From positions 1 to 36,916 of IMG/VR virus record IMGVR_UViG_3300020371_000026: a stretch of DNA of 36,916 bases; one strand, 5' to 3'. Shown here one piece after another: positions 8,806 through 23,800 of the stretch. The DNA comes from a virus. A program made the translations under genes and the position numbers. Each line of letters opens with the position of its first letter. The stretch's first letter is position 1. Under the pieces are notes generated by a model, which was not told the origin of the DNA, did not search any database, and saw only the letters and a program-made list of their open reading frames with translations.

Positions 8806-11800
8806 GGATCTCTGGATCAATAACCTCTTCTCCATAATCTGCAAGATTTGGAGGAGTCCAATCATCAGGTACAGTTGTTTCAACTTCAATTTCTGGATTC
8901 TTATATCCAGATCCAGGGTTTGAAACAACGATACCACCAACACCAACCAGAGCTTTGATTTGTGCGTCAAATCCAGTGATAGAGTCAACACGAACATTTG
9001 GTCTGCTTGTATATCCAGAACCACCTGCAGTGACGCTTACCTTGTCAATCGTACCCGATGTCAAGATCGCAGATGCCTGAGCACCCTTACCAAAGACGGA
9101 TCCGAGATAATCGAATGTAATCAGAGAGTTGGAAGATTCAATAACAGCAACTTCACGATCTTCAGTTTCACCTTCAATCCTCAGGAAGTCTCCAGGTTCG
9201 ACGGGAGGAACAACCTCTGCCGCCTCAACATCCTGCTCAGAACCAACATAGGAGAATGCAACAAATGTAGATCCGAATCTAGGAATTTCAGAGAAGATAA
9301 TTCTAGAACCAACGATCTCAAAACCAACTCCAGGTTCCTGAAGAACACCATTGAGAGAAACGATGATGTTATTTTCAGGTCTGATAACGCTGGATTGTAC
9401 ACCTTCGGTCAATGTGAGCGAATAGAAAGTACCGTCACGCTTGAGGTTAAATGACTGTCTCAAGGAGTCGAAGTCGAATGAAATATCATCCAGTTGTCTC
9501 AGTTTACCAACATAGAATCCAGTGAACGAGGACCCAATCTCAGGTGCTTCTGTGAATGCAAGTTCATCAGAGAATGCCGTATAGGCGTTAGTTGCACCAG
9601 GAGGTTGCAGGATACCATTGACGAAGATGAGCATATGTCCTGCGGGATCAGGGAAGTATGGATCGCCATTGTTGGTTGTGAGCTTGAAGTTGGTTTGTAC
9701 ACCATCAAATCCTCTGAAGAATCTTCTCACGCGGGCGCGTAATTCTTCGCGTATGATTACAGCAGCACGATATCCATCTCCAGAAATAATCGTGTCTCTA
9801 CTAGAGAACGATCCAACAACATCGGTAAGATACAATCTCTTTCTGACGCCAACAGTCTTGATATCTTGAATCAGACCTGCGCCTGCACCAACATTAGTAA
9901 CCTTAGTAGATACCGTTGCGAATCCTTGAGGAGTATCGCCTACACCATAATCACCAACAAAATCTCCATTGTTGATATCACCAGATACCATAGAAACATA
10001 GATGTAGTTATTATCAAGATCAACTTCAGTGATAATGCCATAGTTGTTTTGGTCTCTAAGTACACCCGAAATTACGCGATATACAAAGTTTCCTTGAACA
10101 AAAGTATTCTGATTATTTACAATACTGATCAGCAATCTAGTGTGACCAGCAGATGCAACTCTGTCACCAACCTGAACATCCAGACCAGCGAATCTAGAAA
10201 CTTCCAGGAACTCGGAAGATGTTTCGGGATATACAACCGAAGTGACTTCAAAATTACCTGTGAGTGATGCAGTATCAACGGTCAGTTTACCACCAGTATT
10301 GCTGAGTACAGCAGCTTCTGCGACATGAATTTCTTCACAGTCTGCAGTAGCACCAGATGTAAATGCCTTGAACTCAACGCCCTGATCGAAGTTGCCAATC
10401 TTATTGATAACTTGAATTCGATCTTCAATAGCACCGATTTCTGCAGTGCTACCATTCTCAGCGCCCGTAAAGACATCTAAGATGGCAAATGCTGCACCTG
10501 TAATTTCTACATCAAAGTAAATATTATTTTCATCGGAATATGTGGCATAGATTGTACCAGCCTTTCCGCCAGTAGCAGTGATGTTTTCTCCAACTTGCAG
10601 AGCATCGCCAGTTACCTCACCATTGATTCTCCATCTCTGGTAAACCTTAACAATCTTCGCTTCGTTATTGGTGATCTGCTTCATTTCTGCATATGCAGAA
10701 CTGGAGAGACCGTAGAGAGCATCACCTTGACCAAGTTCACCCGAGATCGGTACAGGGACATATCGCGTACCATATGTGGAAGTAGGAACAGTAACACCAG
10801 AGACATTCTCAACAGTTGTCACATAACTGCTATTAAGAAGTTGTTGTCTCAGAATATTGAAGTTACGACGGACGACATTCATCCAGGAACTTGGAGTATA
10901 GAGGGGTGCGAGCGTGGAATTTGTATATGGAATGAAGGTTGTCAGAGGAGAAGGATCGGTAAGATCTTGCTCAAGAGCATCTCTATAGAATTCTTCCAAA
11001 CTATCAAGGATATAATTCTTGATGTTGAAGTCATTATCGGCGTAGAATGTACGACCAGAGACTGCAGTGTAGGGATCAAGAGGACCCTTAACCAACTTAG
11101 AACCCCAGATGTAAAGACCACTTGTACCATCTCCAGAATATACCAGAGCGCCAGCGTCATTCTTCACATAAACAATATTTCTCAGAGTGCCAATACCGAA
11201 GGAGAAAGTAATTGTCAGGAAACATCTGTACCAACCAGCACCTAGAGGTACGACACCATATGCATCAACCGTTGCACCAGTATCAGCGAAGACGCTACCG
11301 AAAGATCCGTCAGCAAGATCAACATCAAATACAACATCTTTGGGACTGTTACCAGGATCAAGGATGATTGCAAATCTTGCCTTATCATAATTATTTGCCT
11401 TCAGGAAGCAAGAGAATGTGAACTGCTGATTCTCAAGTCTAGAACCAGTTGAGAAGAAGTCAGACTCACTATCAAAAGAGGTGCCAGTACCATCGAATGT
11501 TGTATACGAGGTCAGGTTGTAATCTCTATTGATTGTGTGATATCCATTCTGAGCGGTCGGAACGAGACTCGTAGCAGTTACGGTCGCGTCAGGTGCATTT
11601 GTACCAGAGGTATTAGCAGTAACAGTTAAGTCTGCAGAAGTCCAGCTGGTTGTAAATGTTTCGGGATCAGGGAAGATATTATCGAATACGACTGCATTTT
11701 GTACAGTAGATTCAATAGTTCTAGCATTGACCAATGTCTGAACATTAGAGATCTCTTCGTAATAATCATACGATGCACTAACACCATTAGTGATAATAGT

Positions 11801-14800
11801 ACCACTGTTATTGCCTTGTGTAAGAGTTTCTCCATCAGCAAATGTAGATCCTGTGATAGGACCGACGACAAGAACATTGGTCTCATTATAATATTCAAGA
11901 ATTGTTGCCTTACCACCGCCACTAGAAGTGACAGTTTCACCAACTACAAAGACTTCATCGTTTGCATATACAGGATCTGCTTCTAATACAAATCGGGTAA
12001 CACCCCAGTCATCATAACTTACACCAGAATGGTTGTCCTGATGAATTTTGAAGTGAACGGATGCGCCTCTTGCAGCAGCAGGAAGACCAACTCTCTTTTG
12101 CTTGAGAACATCGAAAGAACTATCATCCTGATTAACAAGAATACCAAGAGATGTCCAAGTTGACTTGTTATTTGTGCTGTAAGACAGATACAGGTGCTCA
12201 TTTGCTTGACCTTCACCAGGTTGCTCACCACCATTGTTATCGTTACCTCTGATGACAGAGAATACAATGGCATCATAATTTGTGGTGTTAATCGCCTGCG
12301 TGGTAATGTATCTGGGTTGACCAGAAATGTCAGGACCATATCCAACGAATGTGGATGCTTGCAGGCAGAGTAATGTAGTATCGGGATCTGCGGTTGCAGC
12401 AGCAGTAGGTACAGTAAAGTTTGCAGTATATCTCAGGATATCACTAACCATGAATTCAGTCATCTTACCGTTAAACGGACGCTGGAACGGTTGTGTGTAA
12501 TCACCACCGATGTACCAGTTAAGACCACTAACTACTGGCCAAGAAGTGCTAACTTCAGTGTCTTTCAGAACACCATCCAAATACAGTTTTGTTGTATTTG
12601 TGCTTGCCTCATTGGTAATTGCAATGTGATGCCACTGTCCATTGCCATATTGAGAAGTTGCAATTTCCAGAGGAGACTGCTCAATTCCAGAAGCATCAGG
12701 AGCAAGAATTACAATTCTGTTCTGATCGCGTCTGATTTCAAGTCCACCAATATCAGCAAGAGTCTCATGTGCATTTACTGCAACCTGAGCATCTGTACGA
12801 TCAAAGTAGACAAAGAAACTAATTGTGAAGTCACCTGCGGGTGTAGTTGCGTTCTGAGAAAGTTGGAAAGTCGTATCGGTGAAGTAAACAACATCAGCGT
12901 TGGTGTTACCACCTTGACCAGGGAAGTCTACAGAGTACGGGAATCCAGCACCAGGAGTAGTGGTACTAATTGCAGGAGCACCATATACGGTGGGTGTAAA
13001 TACTGCAGCACCGCCAGGATAATCATTTGCGGGTGCCCCAGAACCGCCTGCCCACTTAAGGTGAGTACCGATTGCGAATCCACCGCCAGAACCGCCGCCA
13101 GTTCCACTGAAGGCGATATCAACACTCTGTCTATCATTGAAATCGAAGTATGTGGCGTCAGATGCCTGAACAACAATATCACCAACAACACTTCTAGTAA
13201 TCTCAATATCGCGTGCAGAAGATGCAACAGATGTGTCAGTTGTCACCATATCATGAATGGTGTCATCTAACAGACCAGCAATGAAGTCATCATATGTCCA
13301 TGCACCTGCTCCCCACTGACCAGTAACTCTAGCTTCAAGTTCTGTAGCAAAGTAGTTCTCATTGAATAAGAGCATTCTACCAGCAGATCTTGCCTTAGTT
13401 CCACCAGGAGTGAGACTATCAATAACAAGATCCATCAGAGAATCAAATGCCTGAATTACATCTGCACACTCGTTGTCATCATATGTGGTATCACCAGAAG
13501 AATCTGTAATAGTTGTGTCAGTATAAGGAATCTCGAAAGTATAGACCGCTCTATATTGATCACCAGTAGGACCGCCACCACGATCAAGCAGAAGGTTGTT
13601 GATTGCTTTCTTACCAAGCATTCTAACTTTCTGGAAGGCATAGATGGTAGGAAGAATTTGATCTTCTACCTGAGTGATGCCACGACCAGGAGTCAAATAT
13701 AGTTTGATCGCTTCAACTGTATTGCTATTACCACCTGTTAACAAGTCAGCAATAACACTGTTAAGAAGATCTTTGATGTCATCCATGCAGTTGTTTCTGC
13801 CATCTGTCTGACCACCAGGATACTGGAAAGCGCGATAAGATGTAGGTCCAAGGAGGTATGTGAAGTCTGCATCAGTGATGAGAGTTGCCTCATCTGCAAT
13901 AAAGTTCTTGTTAAAGTGCAGAAGATCAGCAGCGTCACGATATCTGTCACCAGAAGGTGCAAGGATGCTATTCGCTAGATCAATCAAACTATCAATTGCA
14001 GTTTGAACATTAGCGCAGTTACCAGGATCTTGAGTGATACCCCAATCTCCGATGATAATAGAATCTGTATTGTCAGTTGTCAGATCACCCGTGATTGCTT
14101 GCTTAGCGTAGAAACCAAGACGCTCATGTGCGTATGCAGACTGCAGAAGTTGGAGTCTTACATGCAAGATAACATCATTTTGACCAAGGTATGTCTTGAC
14201 ACCTTCGACAAGGTTGAAGTTGCCACCAAACTCAATGTCGCTAGCAATGGCATCAAGAATAAGTCCGAGGTCAGTCTTACATCTCAGAGTACCTGCAGTG
14301 CTTGCACCACCTTCATTTCTAGGCATAGACTGGGTAAGACCAGGATATCTTTCCAGCATGTCAAATGCGGTTTTATCGACGATTGCCTTTCTATTCAGAC
14401 GAATCAGATTGGCAGCATCTTGGAATCTATATTGTGAAGATGTATTGATCAAGTTAGCATACATCACATCACCTGCAACCGTGACATCAGTCAGGTCAAC
14501 AGGAACTTCCAGATATGAATCAACATATGCACCCAACCACTCATAGACAGGTGTTACTTTCGTAATAGTGGCAAGATGATCAACAGGAGAAGCAAGGTTT
14601 GCATTGGAAAGGGTATCCTTCACAATGTCCATCAGGTTACCGATAGTTGTTTGAACATCAGCACAATCAGCAGAAGTGTAATCCAGGACATCAATTGCAT
14701 TAGTTGCAGCAGAGACGAATGTGTGTGGATATTGCTGATTGGTGGGAGATGCACCAACATTTACCGTAAATGTATTGGTATCGAATGCAGTAACACGAAG

Positions 14801-17800
14801 AACTCTTCTGTATGCGGGATCAGTATCACGAGGATAAGAAACTTCCAGATTATTTCCATCATCAGTACATGTAAATGTTAATGATTCAAAATCAATACTG
14901 ATGCGACTAGAAGTGGTCAAACCGTGACCAGCAGAAGTCAATACTAAATCTCCAGTAGCAGGATCATAAGTTGCTGTAGAAGGAGTCAACTGAGTCAAAC
15001 TTCCATAGTTATTGGAATCATAGATTGTGGTATCAGTAAACTGAGTAAATCCATGGTCACCACTAATAGTAATCAGTTCATTGTTGATGATATCGTTGCA
15101 GAACTCAACATGTCTGTCAAGAATCCAAAGAGTCTGATCAATCTCAGTTTCAACATGGTTGAGACCAACAGGATTAGACTCTCTGTCAACATACAGAGCA
15201 GAAGCATCCCAAATATGGTTGTTAGAACCACTTCTCAGGTCATTAATAAGTGCCTGAGTGAGATCCTTAACATCGTCCTCACAATTAACCTTTTGATCTG
15301 CAACAACACTATTTTCAACAGCAGATACAAATCTATGGATATAGGTGCCACCAGTGATCACAGCATTAGGCGCTGCAGATACAAATGTATGGGCGTACTG
15401 ATTATCAGCAGCAGAAGCACCAACATTTACAGTTACAGTGCCAGTTTGCTTGATAAGAGCGTTAGCAGTAGCAGAAACAAAGGTATGTGTGTACTGAGAT
15501 GCTGGCGGAGACTGACCGACATCAATAGTAAAGGTATTAGCATCAACAACAGTAACAGGAACCCAAAGACCAGAGATAGGATCGCTGATTCTAGGATAAG
15601 TCTTCTGAGCAGTGTTGCCATCATCAGAACATGTGAATGTCAGAGAATCTGTTGCAATCTGAACCATGTTTCCAGTGGACAAACCATGTGTAGCAGAAGT
15701 GATCGTAAGGATACCTGTGCTAGCAACATATCCAGCGTTAGTAATATTAGCAGTGCTAGTACCAACAGCGGTTACTTCAATCGTCTTATTGTAAGCAGGA
15801 TCAGGTTGACCATCACCAGCAGTAGAACGAGGATATGAATGGTTTGATCCATCATTATCTTGATCACAAGTGAATGTGAAGGACTCATTAGCAAGTCTCA
15901 GTTTTGTTCCAACATTGATGTTATGGTTTGCAATGGTCATTACAAACTCACCATCAGCAGGGTTATAAGTTGCGTTGGTTGGAGTGTAGTAAATGAATGG
16001 AGAAGTTCCTACATTAACAGTGATACTGGTAGTTGTAGAGTTAATAATCGGAAGAGCATTATCTTTCGTAGCAGGATCAGTCAAACGAGGATATGTAACC
16101 TCAGTTTGGAAGTTGTCGCTAGAGCAAGTAAAGGTAAATGCGTCTCTATTGATCTTAATCCGATCTTTTTCAACTGTGATGCAGTTGTCAAGTGCAGAAA
16201 CAAATGTGTGAGCATATTGATCACTTGGACCAGAAGCACCAACATTAACTTCAAATGTATCTGTAGTTGCATTAGAAACAATCAACCATCTTCCAGCAGC
16301 AGGATCTGTAGAACGAGGATATGAATGATCAGTAGCATTACTATTCTGAGTGCAATTAAATGTCAGACCACCAACTTTGATGTTGACTCTCTTACCGTTA
16401 GTAACTCCATGACCTCTCTTGGTGATTTGAATGACACCTGTTGCAGGATCATATGTTGCACTAGCAGGAGTAAACTGACCACCATTTACCAGGTTGTTCT
16501 GAGTGACACCCATAGTCAGGAGACCTGTCAGAGGATCATAAGTTCCACTTGTAGGACTAAATCTTTGACCAGGAATAACCAGTTCAGGATATCTCTGCCT
16601 CATCAGATGAACTGCTTCAGAAGCAATCAGATCCTTGTTATTTTCAAGAAGTCTGGCAGCATCAGCATACCGATGAGTTTTGCCAACATATCCAGCAGGT
16701 GCTGCAGTATAGGTTCTTTGGGTTGTACGAATTGCATCGTTACCAAAGTCATCATGTCTTGTCCATGTAGCGGTTCCAGACCAATCATCGGTATAGGTAT
16801 CACCATTAGCACCATCAAAGTGGATCAGCAGAACTGTATCAGCATCCCCTTGGAATACACCTGTGGGAGCGGTGAACGCTGCAGTATACCTAGAATTAGT
16901 AGAAACTCTGAACTCATCAAGATATCCAGCAAAGCAGTTAGAACCAGCATAATCACCACCAATTCTAATCGGTTTTGTAGTACCATAGTTACTACCATCA
17001 GAATATGTGCTACCATCTTGAGCACCATTGATGAACAATCTTGTGCTGCTACCATTTCTAGTAAGAGCAACATGATACCAAGTTCCAGCAACTAAGTTTT
17101 GTGTACCAGCAATGACGATGCTTCCATTGTTGAAATACTTGACATTTGCACCATCAAGGTACAGATAAGGTGCCAATTCACTAGCAGCAGATCTGAAGTC
17201 AAAGATTGTCTTTGATCCAGCAATTACATGATTGGGTTTGATCCAGCACTCAATAGTGAAGTTACCAGAACCGAAACCAAACTCAGTAGAAGTCGGAACG
17301 CTCAGGAACTCATCTCTAGGAATAGCACCAACATTAACAGTGATTGTGGTATCAGTAAATGCAGTAATAGCAAGGTTGTTATTATATGCAGGATCAGTTG
17401 TACGAGGATATGTGTAAGGATTGGTATTATTGTCAGACTCACATCTGAATGTAAGAGCATTCTCAGCAATCAGAATAGTATTTGTAGTGTCAAGGGTATG
17501 TGTTCCAATCTCAATGACCATGACACCTGTCAGAGGATCATAAGTCGTTCCTGTAGCGGCAGTAAACAATGCAGAGTTATCTGCCGTAATACCTTCGGTA
17601 ACACCACTTACAAATGTGTGAGGAGATGTGCCTTTAGATAGTGCTAAAGCGGAAAGACCAAACTTCTTATTGTAGGTGTTTAATTCAGCACCTGCATTGA
17701 AAGTAAACTCATGATAATCTTGACCCGTAGACTTGGATCTACCAACTCTACCGAGATAGACAGTCTTTCTTGCTTGGTTATATGCAACAACTTCTGCTTT

Positions 17801-20800
17801 GGAGTTTGTATTTCTGATAACTTGACCAGGAGAGAAGAATCCTTTTCCAAGAGTATTGGTATGAGTCAGTTTTCTGACGATTGCAGATTCATCAGAGATA
17901 AAGTCTCCAATAGGATTGTTAACTTCAATCTTCTTATTTCTAATCATTTCACCTTCTTGGAAGGTGCCATTGACATTAACAACATCAATTACAATGTTAT
18001 TAACCAGTTCATTTGCAGGGAAATTAGAGTCAAATGCTGTTTCATTATCTTCAAAGTCAACAATACTAATTTGAGAAGCAGCAATGTCATCAAGAACAAT
18101 ATTCTGATAGTTAACAGATTGAATTCTGTTAAACAAAAGACCGAAGAAAGATGAACCTTCGGAAATATTAACCTGAGAAATAAATTGATCGGTAGCAGGA
18201 TCTTGATATGCACTAGTAGCAGTTACTCGTGCGACAACACCAGAACCAGCAGCAATGATAATATCATTGAGAGCAATATCAAACAGACCAGGGGTAGACT
18301 GATATGTACCAGCAGTCTTGCTAAGAATCAATTCGTTAGTGATAGTAATCTCTGTACTGTACAGAGGTGCGCTTTGTAAGTGAGCAATTGCAGTCGTTCC
18401 AAGTTGTCCTCTAATTACATCTAGAACAACAACACCGTCATCAGTTCCAGCCTGAACATCAGTAATTGTCATAATCTCAGCAGAGATCTGGATGTTATCA
18501 TTAACCGCAAAGTTAGCGATATCACCAAGAATTTCAAATTGTGCAGTAGATGTACCGATACCGAATCTCAGAGTAGCAAGAGCATTTTCTGTACCAGCTT
18601 CAAGGTTAATTTGTTCAACCTTAGCAGTAGCACCATCAAAGTTAGTAACTTGTTCGTTAAACAGGAAGAGACCATCATTAACTACAGCAGTTTCTGTGTC
18701 AAGATTACCACTAAAACCTGTAGTATTACCAGTAATAAGTTCTCCTGCTTGGAAGGTTCCTTCAGTCATGAATCCCCTAACCGTGTTACCAGTAACACTA
18801 GTAACAGTCATTCTTGCTTGAGATGCAGTACCGACGAAAACATTACCAGTATTCGGGAAGATACCACTTTGATTAGTAAATGTAAAGTCAGTTTGAGGAA
18901 TCTGCTCAATAGTGATTTCTGCATACTTGACGCTTGCAGGAGGTGCAGGAGGTTCTGCAAAGACAATTGAGTCACCTTCAATCTTAAATGCAACTTCGGG
19001 TGTCTGTACAACACCGTTCATAACAATCATCAACTGATTTGCAGCAGCAACTACAGTTTCACCATTGACAGAAAGTGGGAATGCGATTCTAACACCATCA
19101 AACAGGTTAGAAATATTATCAAGACGCTGCACAACAGAGGTCAAAATGTTCTCGGAAGAGGTCAGTCTCTTCTGACGGAACAGAACTTCAGTATTATTAA
19201 ACTCTTGATAAATCGGTTCAACCAGAGCAAAACTCTGGATATTCGGGACAACTGCTTCTTGTGCGAGTTGGACCGACTTAGTTAATTCAAAAGAAGTTTC
19301 CTTGTTAGGAATAGTTGCATAATCATCCAGATTAAGTTCACCGAATACCTTAAATCCAGCAGGGTGGACATTCCTAATCAGGATATCTTTCCACTCGCTA
19401 ACAGAAACCGAAGACTTAACAGCATATGAGAAGTCCTGATAGAAATAGGAGTCTTGGATCTTCTGAATAATTTCGGAAGGTTTGCCAACATCGTCGATGA
19501 ATTGACCTGTAGTTTTGGTAATAGAACCAATTTCAAGAACACCTTTAGCAACCTTGAGATCACTGATAAGACCAGAAGACTTAGAAATGATACCAGTGAT
19601 TCTTTCGCCTTCTACGAATTCACCATCATAGTCAACAATCTTAAGAACTCTAGGACCAACCTGCCAACCATTGTTGGTAGAAACATAACCTGTTGCTGTA
19701 GCGGTTTCAATAGAAAGACCTTGATAGATAAGTTCACCCTCAAGGAAGGTTGATGTAATAACATTTGCCTCAGCAGCACCACCGAAAGATTCGGTTAATA
19801 CCTGTTGGCGACCAGTACCAGCGTTGACGAAGGTAAGTGCATCGCCAAGTTCTGCGTTTGCAGCAGTAATTGCCAATCTTAACTGATCATCATCCAGAGA
19901 CTGTGCAGAACCAGCAATAGCGTAATATGTTGTATTGCCATTCAATCTACCAATAGCACCAGAAGAAAGCGGGAACTCAGCACCATCACCAGTATCAGTT
20001 ACATTCAGAGTAACCTCAGCACCGTTCAGAATGCCATGTGGGAAAGCAAACTGGAGCAGACCCAAATCAAGGTTAACAACATAGTTAAACGAAGACTTCA
20101 GAGAAACTGTAGGTGTAGAGGAATAACCCGCACCAGGATCTTTAACGATGATTTGATCCAATCTACCATTAGAAATAGTAGATTCGGCAGTTGCTCCAGA
20201 TCCACCACCGCCAGAAATGATTACCGCAGGTGCCTGAGAATAACCAGAACCAGGATTTGTAACAGTAATACTATCCAGGATGCTGGTAGATGTTAACTGG
20301 CAGTTCAGTGGGAATGTGATTTCAGGACGCAGCGTGTAGTCATGGGGATAATCATAACCAAAGTTGTTGTTCTTAAGTTTCTTAATTTTACCAACTTCAG
20401 TACCTTTTGTGAATACAGAAGCACCTGTACCGAAGGGAGGAATAACAACCTCAAGATCTGCACCAGAACCAGACAAGCTGGGTCCAAGAATACCATTGAT
20501 ACCAGCAATATCGATCGTTGCTGTGGTATATCCCTTACCAGGAGAAGATACGATAGCAGAAGTAATCTGTCCAGGAATGGTAGTTCCTTCAGCATCTTGA
20601 GTATCTTCAACAGTAATGTTGACTAAACCACCTTCACCATCACCTTGAATCGGGACATTGTTGTATTGACCAGGTGCATATTCAGTACCAGGCTCATTAA
20701 TCTGAACTCTTTCAATCTTTCTGTTAGATTGGATACCAGAGATAACAGGCAATCTAGTGTAGAATCCACCCTTATTAACAATACGAACATCTGCAATAGA

Positions 20801-23800
20801 ACCAACTGCTTTCTCAGAACTTGTGGAATAGTTAACATTCTGAACATCTGCAGCACCTTCAGGTTCATTTACGAGAGGGAATCTAAATGTGTCTGCACCT
20901 CTAGTAATGGTTTCACCAGAAGTTCCAGTAAGAGTAAAGGTTCCTTCATACGGAGAAGCAACAACATCAAGATACGAACCAGCAATCACAGGAGAATCTG
21001 CACCTGTTCTAGAAGGATCGAAGTAGTAAGAGATATTTGTAACGATATCTTTATCAACCTTGAGTTTAACAGAAGGTGTTTGAGCACTACCTCCAGTAAC
21101 ACCAGGAGTACCAATACGCTCAATAGAGTTGAAAGAATACTCCAGTTTGTTCAAACTATCTTTGGAGAATGACAAGTTGCCACCAACCAAAGACGAATGA
21201 CTGAGATCAAAGATATACTGGTGACCATAATACATCTTCAGCGTTGGAGACTTAACAAAAATGTCTACATCCGCACCTGTAGTTGCAGGTGTTGTTACTG
21301 CAGGAGTACCAGTTGTGTTGATTCTATAAGTGAATTCCTTAACACTAATGACTTGTTCAACAGGGAAAGCACCATTATATTCATCATAAACAGTTCCATC
21401 AACCTCAGGAGTTGGATTACCATCAACATAGATGATTTCTCCATCAGAAAGATAGTGGCTTCTGCTACTAATTACATAAACAAGATCGCTATTTGTTACA
21501 GCAGTTGCCTGGAGAATCTTATTGAGGTTTGTAATAAGAGTGATCTTAAGAACGCCTGTCAGACCTTGGATGTTAATAGTATTATAATCCGAGTTATATG
21601 TTACTGTAGCATCATTCAGATTAACTACAGATCCAACAATATAGGGAGATCCGCCAGATGCTTCATCAATTCTTACCGTATAATCATTCTCATTTCCAGA
21701 ATAAGGTTTGAAGTATGAATATTCGTGGAGATTATTGGTGCCACCTACAATTGGAGGAGCATCAAAATCAGACATATCAATGTCAAATGTACCAGGAGTT
21801 GTGTTTACAATACCTGCAAATGTGTATCCTTCAATTTCGTTAACATCATTAACAACTGGACCTCTGATACCAAATGTTGTCTGCTCATCAAATCTTTCTG
21901 TAGCAAGATGACCAGTATTTAAATCATTACTCCAAGAGTTATTATTGATTGCAAGATAAACATATCTGTTTGTAGTATCAACATCAATAATGTAACCACT
22001 GTTGACAAACTGAGATCCGTTCATCAACTTGAGTTTAGAGTTAACAGTGAAGTTAAACGGCTGGTTAATTGTCAATCTTTGGACATTATCAATCTTTGTT
22101 GTATCAGTAACTTTGAAGAAATAACGATCTTTTACAACAGCGGTAGCTTGAACCTTCTGGGAACCAGGAGAAGGAACAGTTGCAGTTCTAGATCCCCAAA
22201 TATCCTGTGTAATTGCAACAGTCTCGGTATTTTGAGACATTGTGCTGTTGACATCATTGAAGTCAAGAGACTGGAATCCATCTCCACCTAAACCATAACC
22301 AACATTAGAAATGGTAAGAGCAGTTCCAGAAGGAGGATTGGCAAACTTATTGCTACGCAGAGAGATCTTAGTATTAGTTAATTTGGCACTAGGAACAGTT
22401 ACAGTAAGTCCCCTATCCATCTTGAGACCAATACCATCATAAGGAATATAGTCATATCTGGTTGTTGCTGCAGTAAACCAAGCATCATCAACCCAATCAA
22501 AGGCAAATCCAAATGCACCTGTAGTAGGAAGAACGGTAAAATCATTAGGAACGGTAGGAGTTACCATTCTATTCTTCAAAGTAAGGCAATCAACATAGAA
22601 TTGACCCTGATAACCAGAAACAAAATCTGTAGGATTAGTGCCCCAACCAACTTGGTTGCCAATATACAGATCTTTATTGCCAAGAGCAGTATCAGTTACA
22701 TTACCAGTTAATACTTCAATACCATTAACAAATGCTTTGAAGAGGGTGCCCTGCTTAGTAAGACTGATTACCTGCCAGGTATTATCAGCATACATTGTGG
22801 TAAGAGTAGAACTCAGACCAGAACCAGCTGCATCGAGTTGAGTTGAGTTGTTACTGATAACCATTTGCAGTTTACCAGTGTTACCAGTGTCATAACCCAA
22901 CCAAAGACCACCTGTTGCGTCCTGAGCACCACCAATACCAACCAGGGTCTGTACACCCTGAGATAAAGTTTGAGAGTTAGCAGCTTCTTTGTATACAAAG
23001 AATTGCAATGTCCAGTCACCATTTAGTGTATCTGCAAGAGATGCAGCAGGAACTTTCAGGTAAGAATTAGACCAAGTGGACTGAGCACCAGTTTCATATC
23101 CATAAAGTTTGAGGGTTCCGTCTGCAAATTCATGACCACCACTAGCACCAACAACTTCTACAGTATGGTGAGCGGTCAAATCAGTTGCATCAGAGTCAAA
23201 CTTACAAATCAGTTCATTTCTGTTCCAGTTAGACTGACCAAAGAAGTATGTGTCACCAGAAACATCAGTAAAGATCGTTTCCATAGTGAAACCTTCGATC
23301 TTAGTTGTTGTCGAAGATTGTGCATTTGGTTCAGAATGGATTGTAGAATTGTGAACTCCATCGCCATTGTACTTGATCTTGATTGCTTGTAAAGACTTTC
23401 TTCCGTTGGAATCTGTCTTATTAAGACCAATATTGAGATCACCAAAGATGTCAATAGCAGATCTATTGAGAAGATCAACTGAAATACCAGTTTCACCAGG
23501 TGCAGCAAGATATCTGTTATTCCATACAGTATTGCCGTTAATATCAAACTTACCTACCCAGAAACTATCTTTGGTGGTATGATTTGCCTTTGCTCTCAGA
23601 GTACAAGGAATATAGAACTCATTAAACTCATCAACAGAAAGTGAGGAGTTTAAGAACGAATATGTCGTGTTTGAAATTTCTTTGATCCAATTTACAGTAA
23701 GAGTAGAAATTCCAGGTGTTACCTTACCAAAACCAGCATTGATATTATTAGAAGTCTTAGAATCAGAAATCTCTAAACTAAAGTAAATATCACCATTTAC

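Noticed and set aside
14690-17620. Regular repeats suggestive of a CRISPR array
   Set aside because: The repeats are in frame, of variable length and vary mainly at the protein level; they are coding modules.
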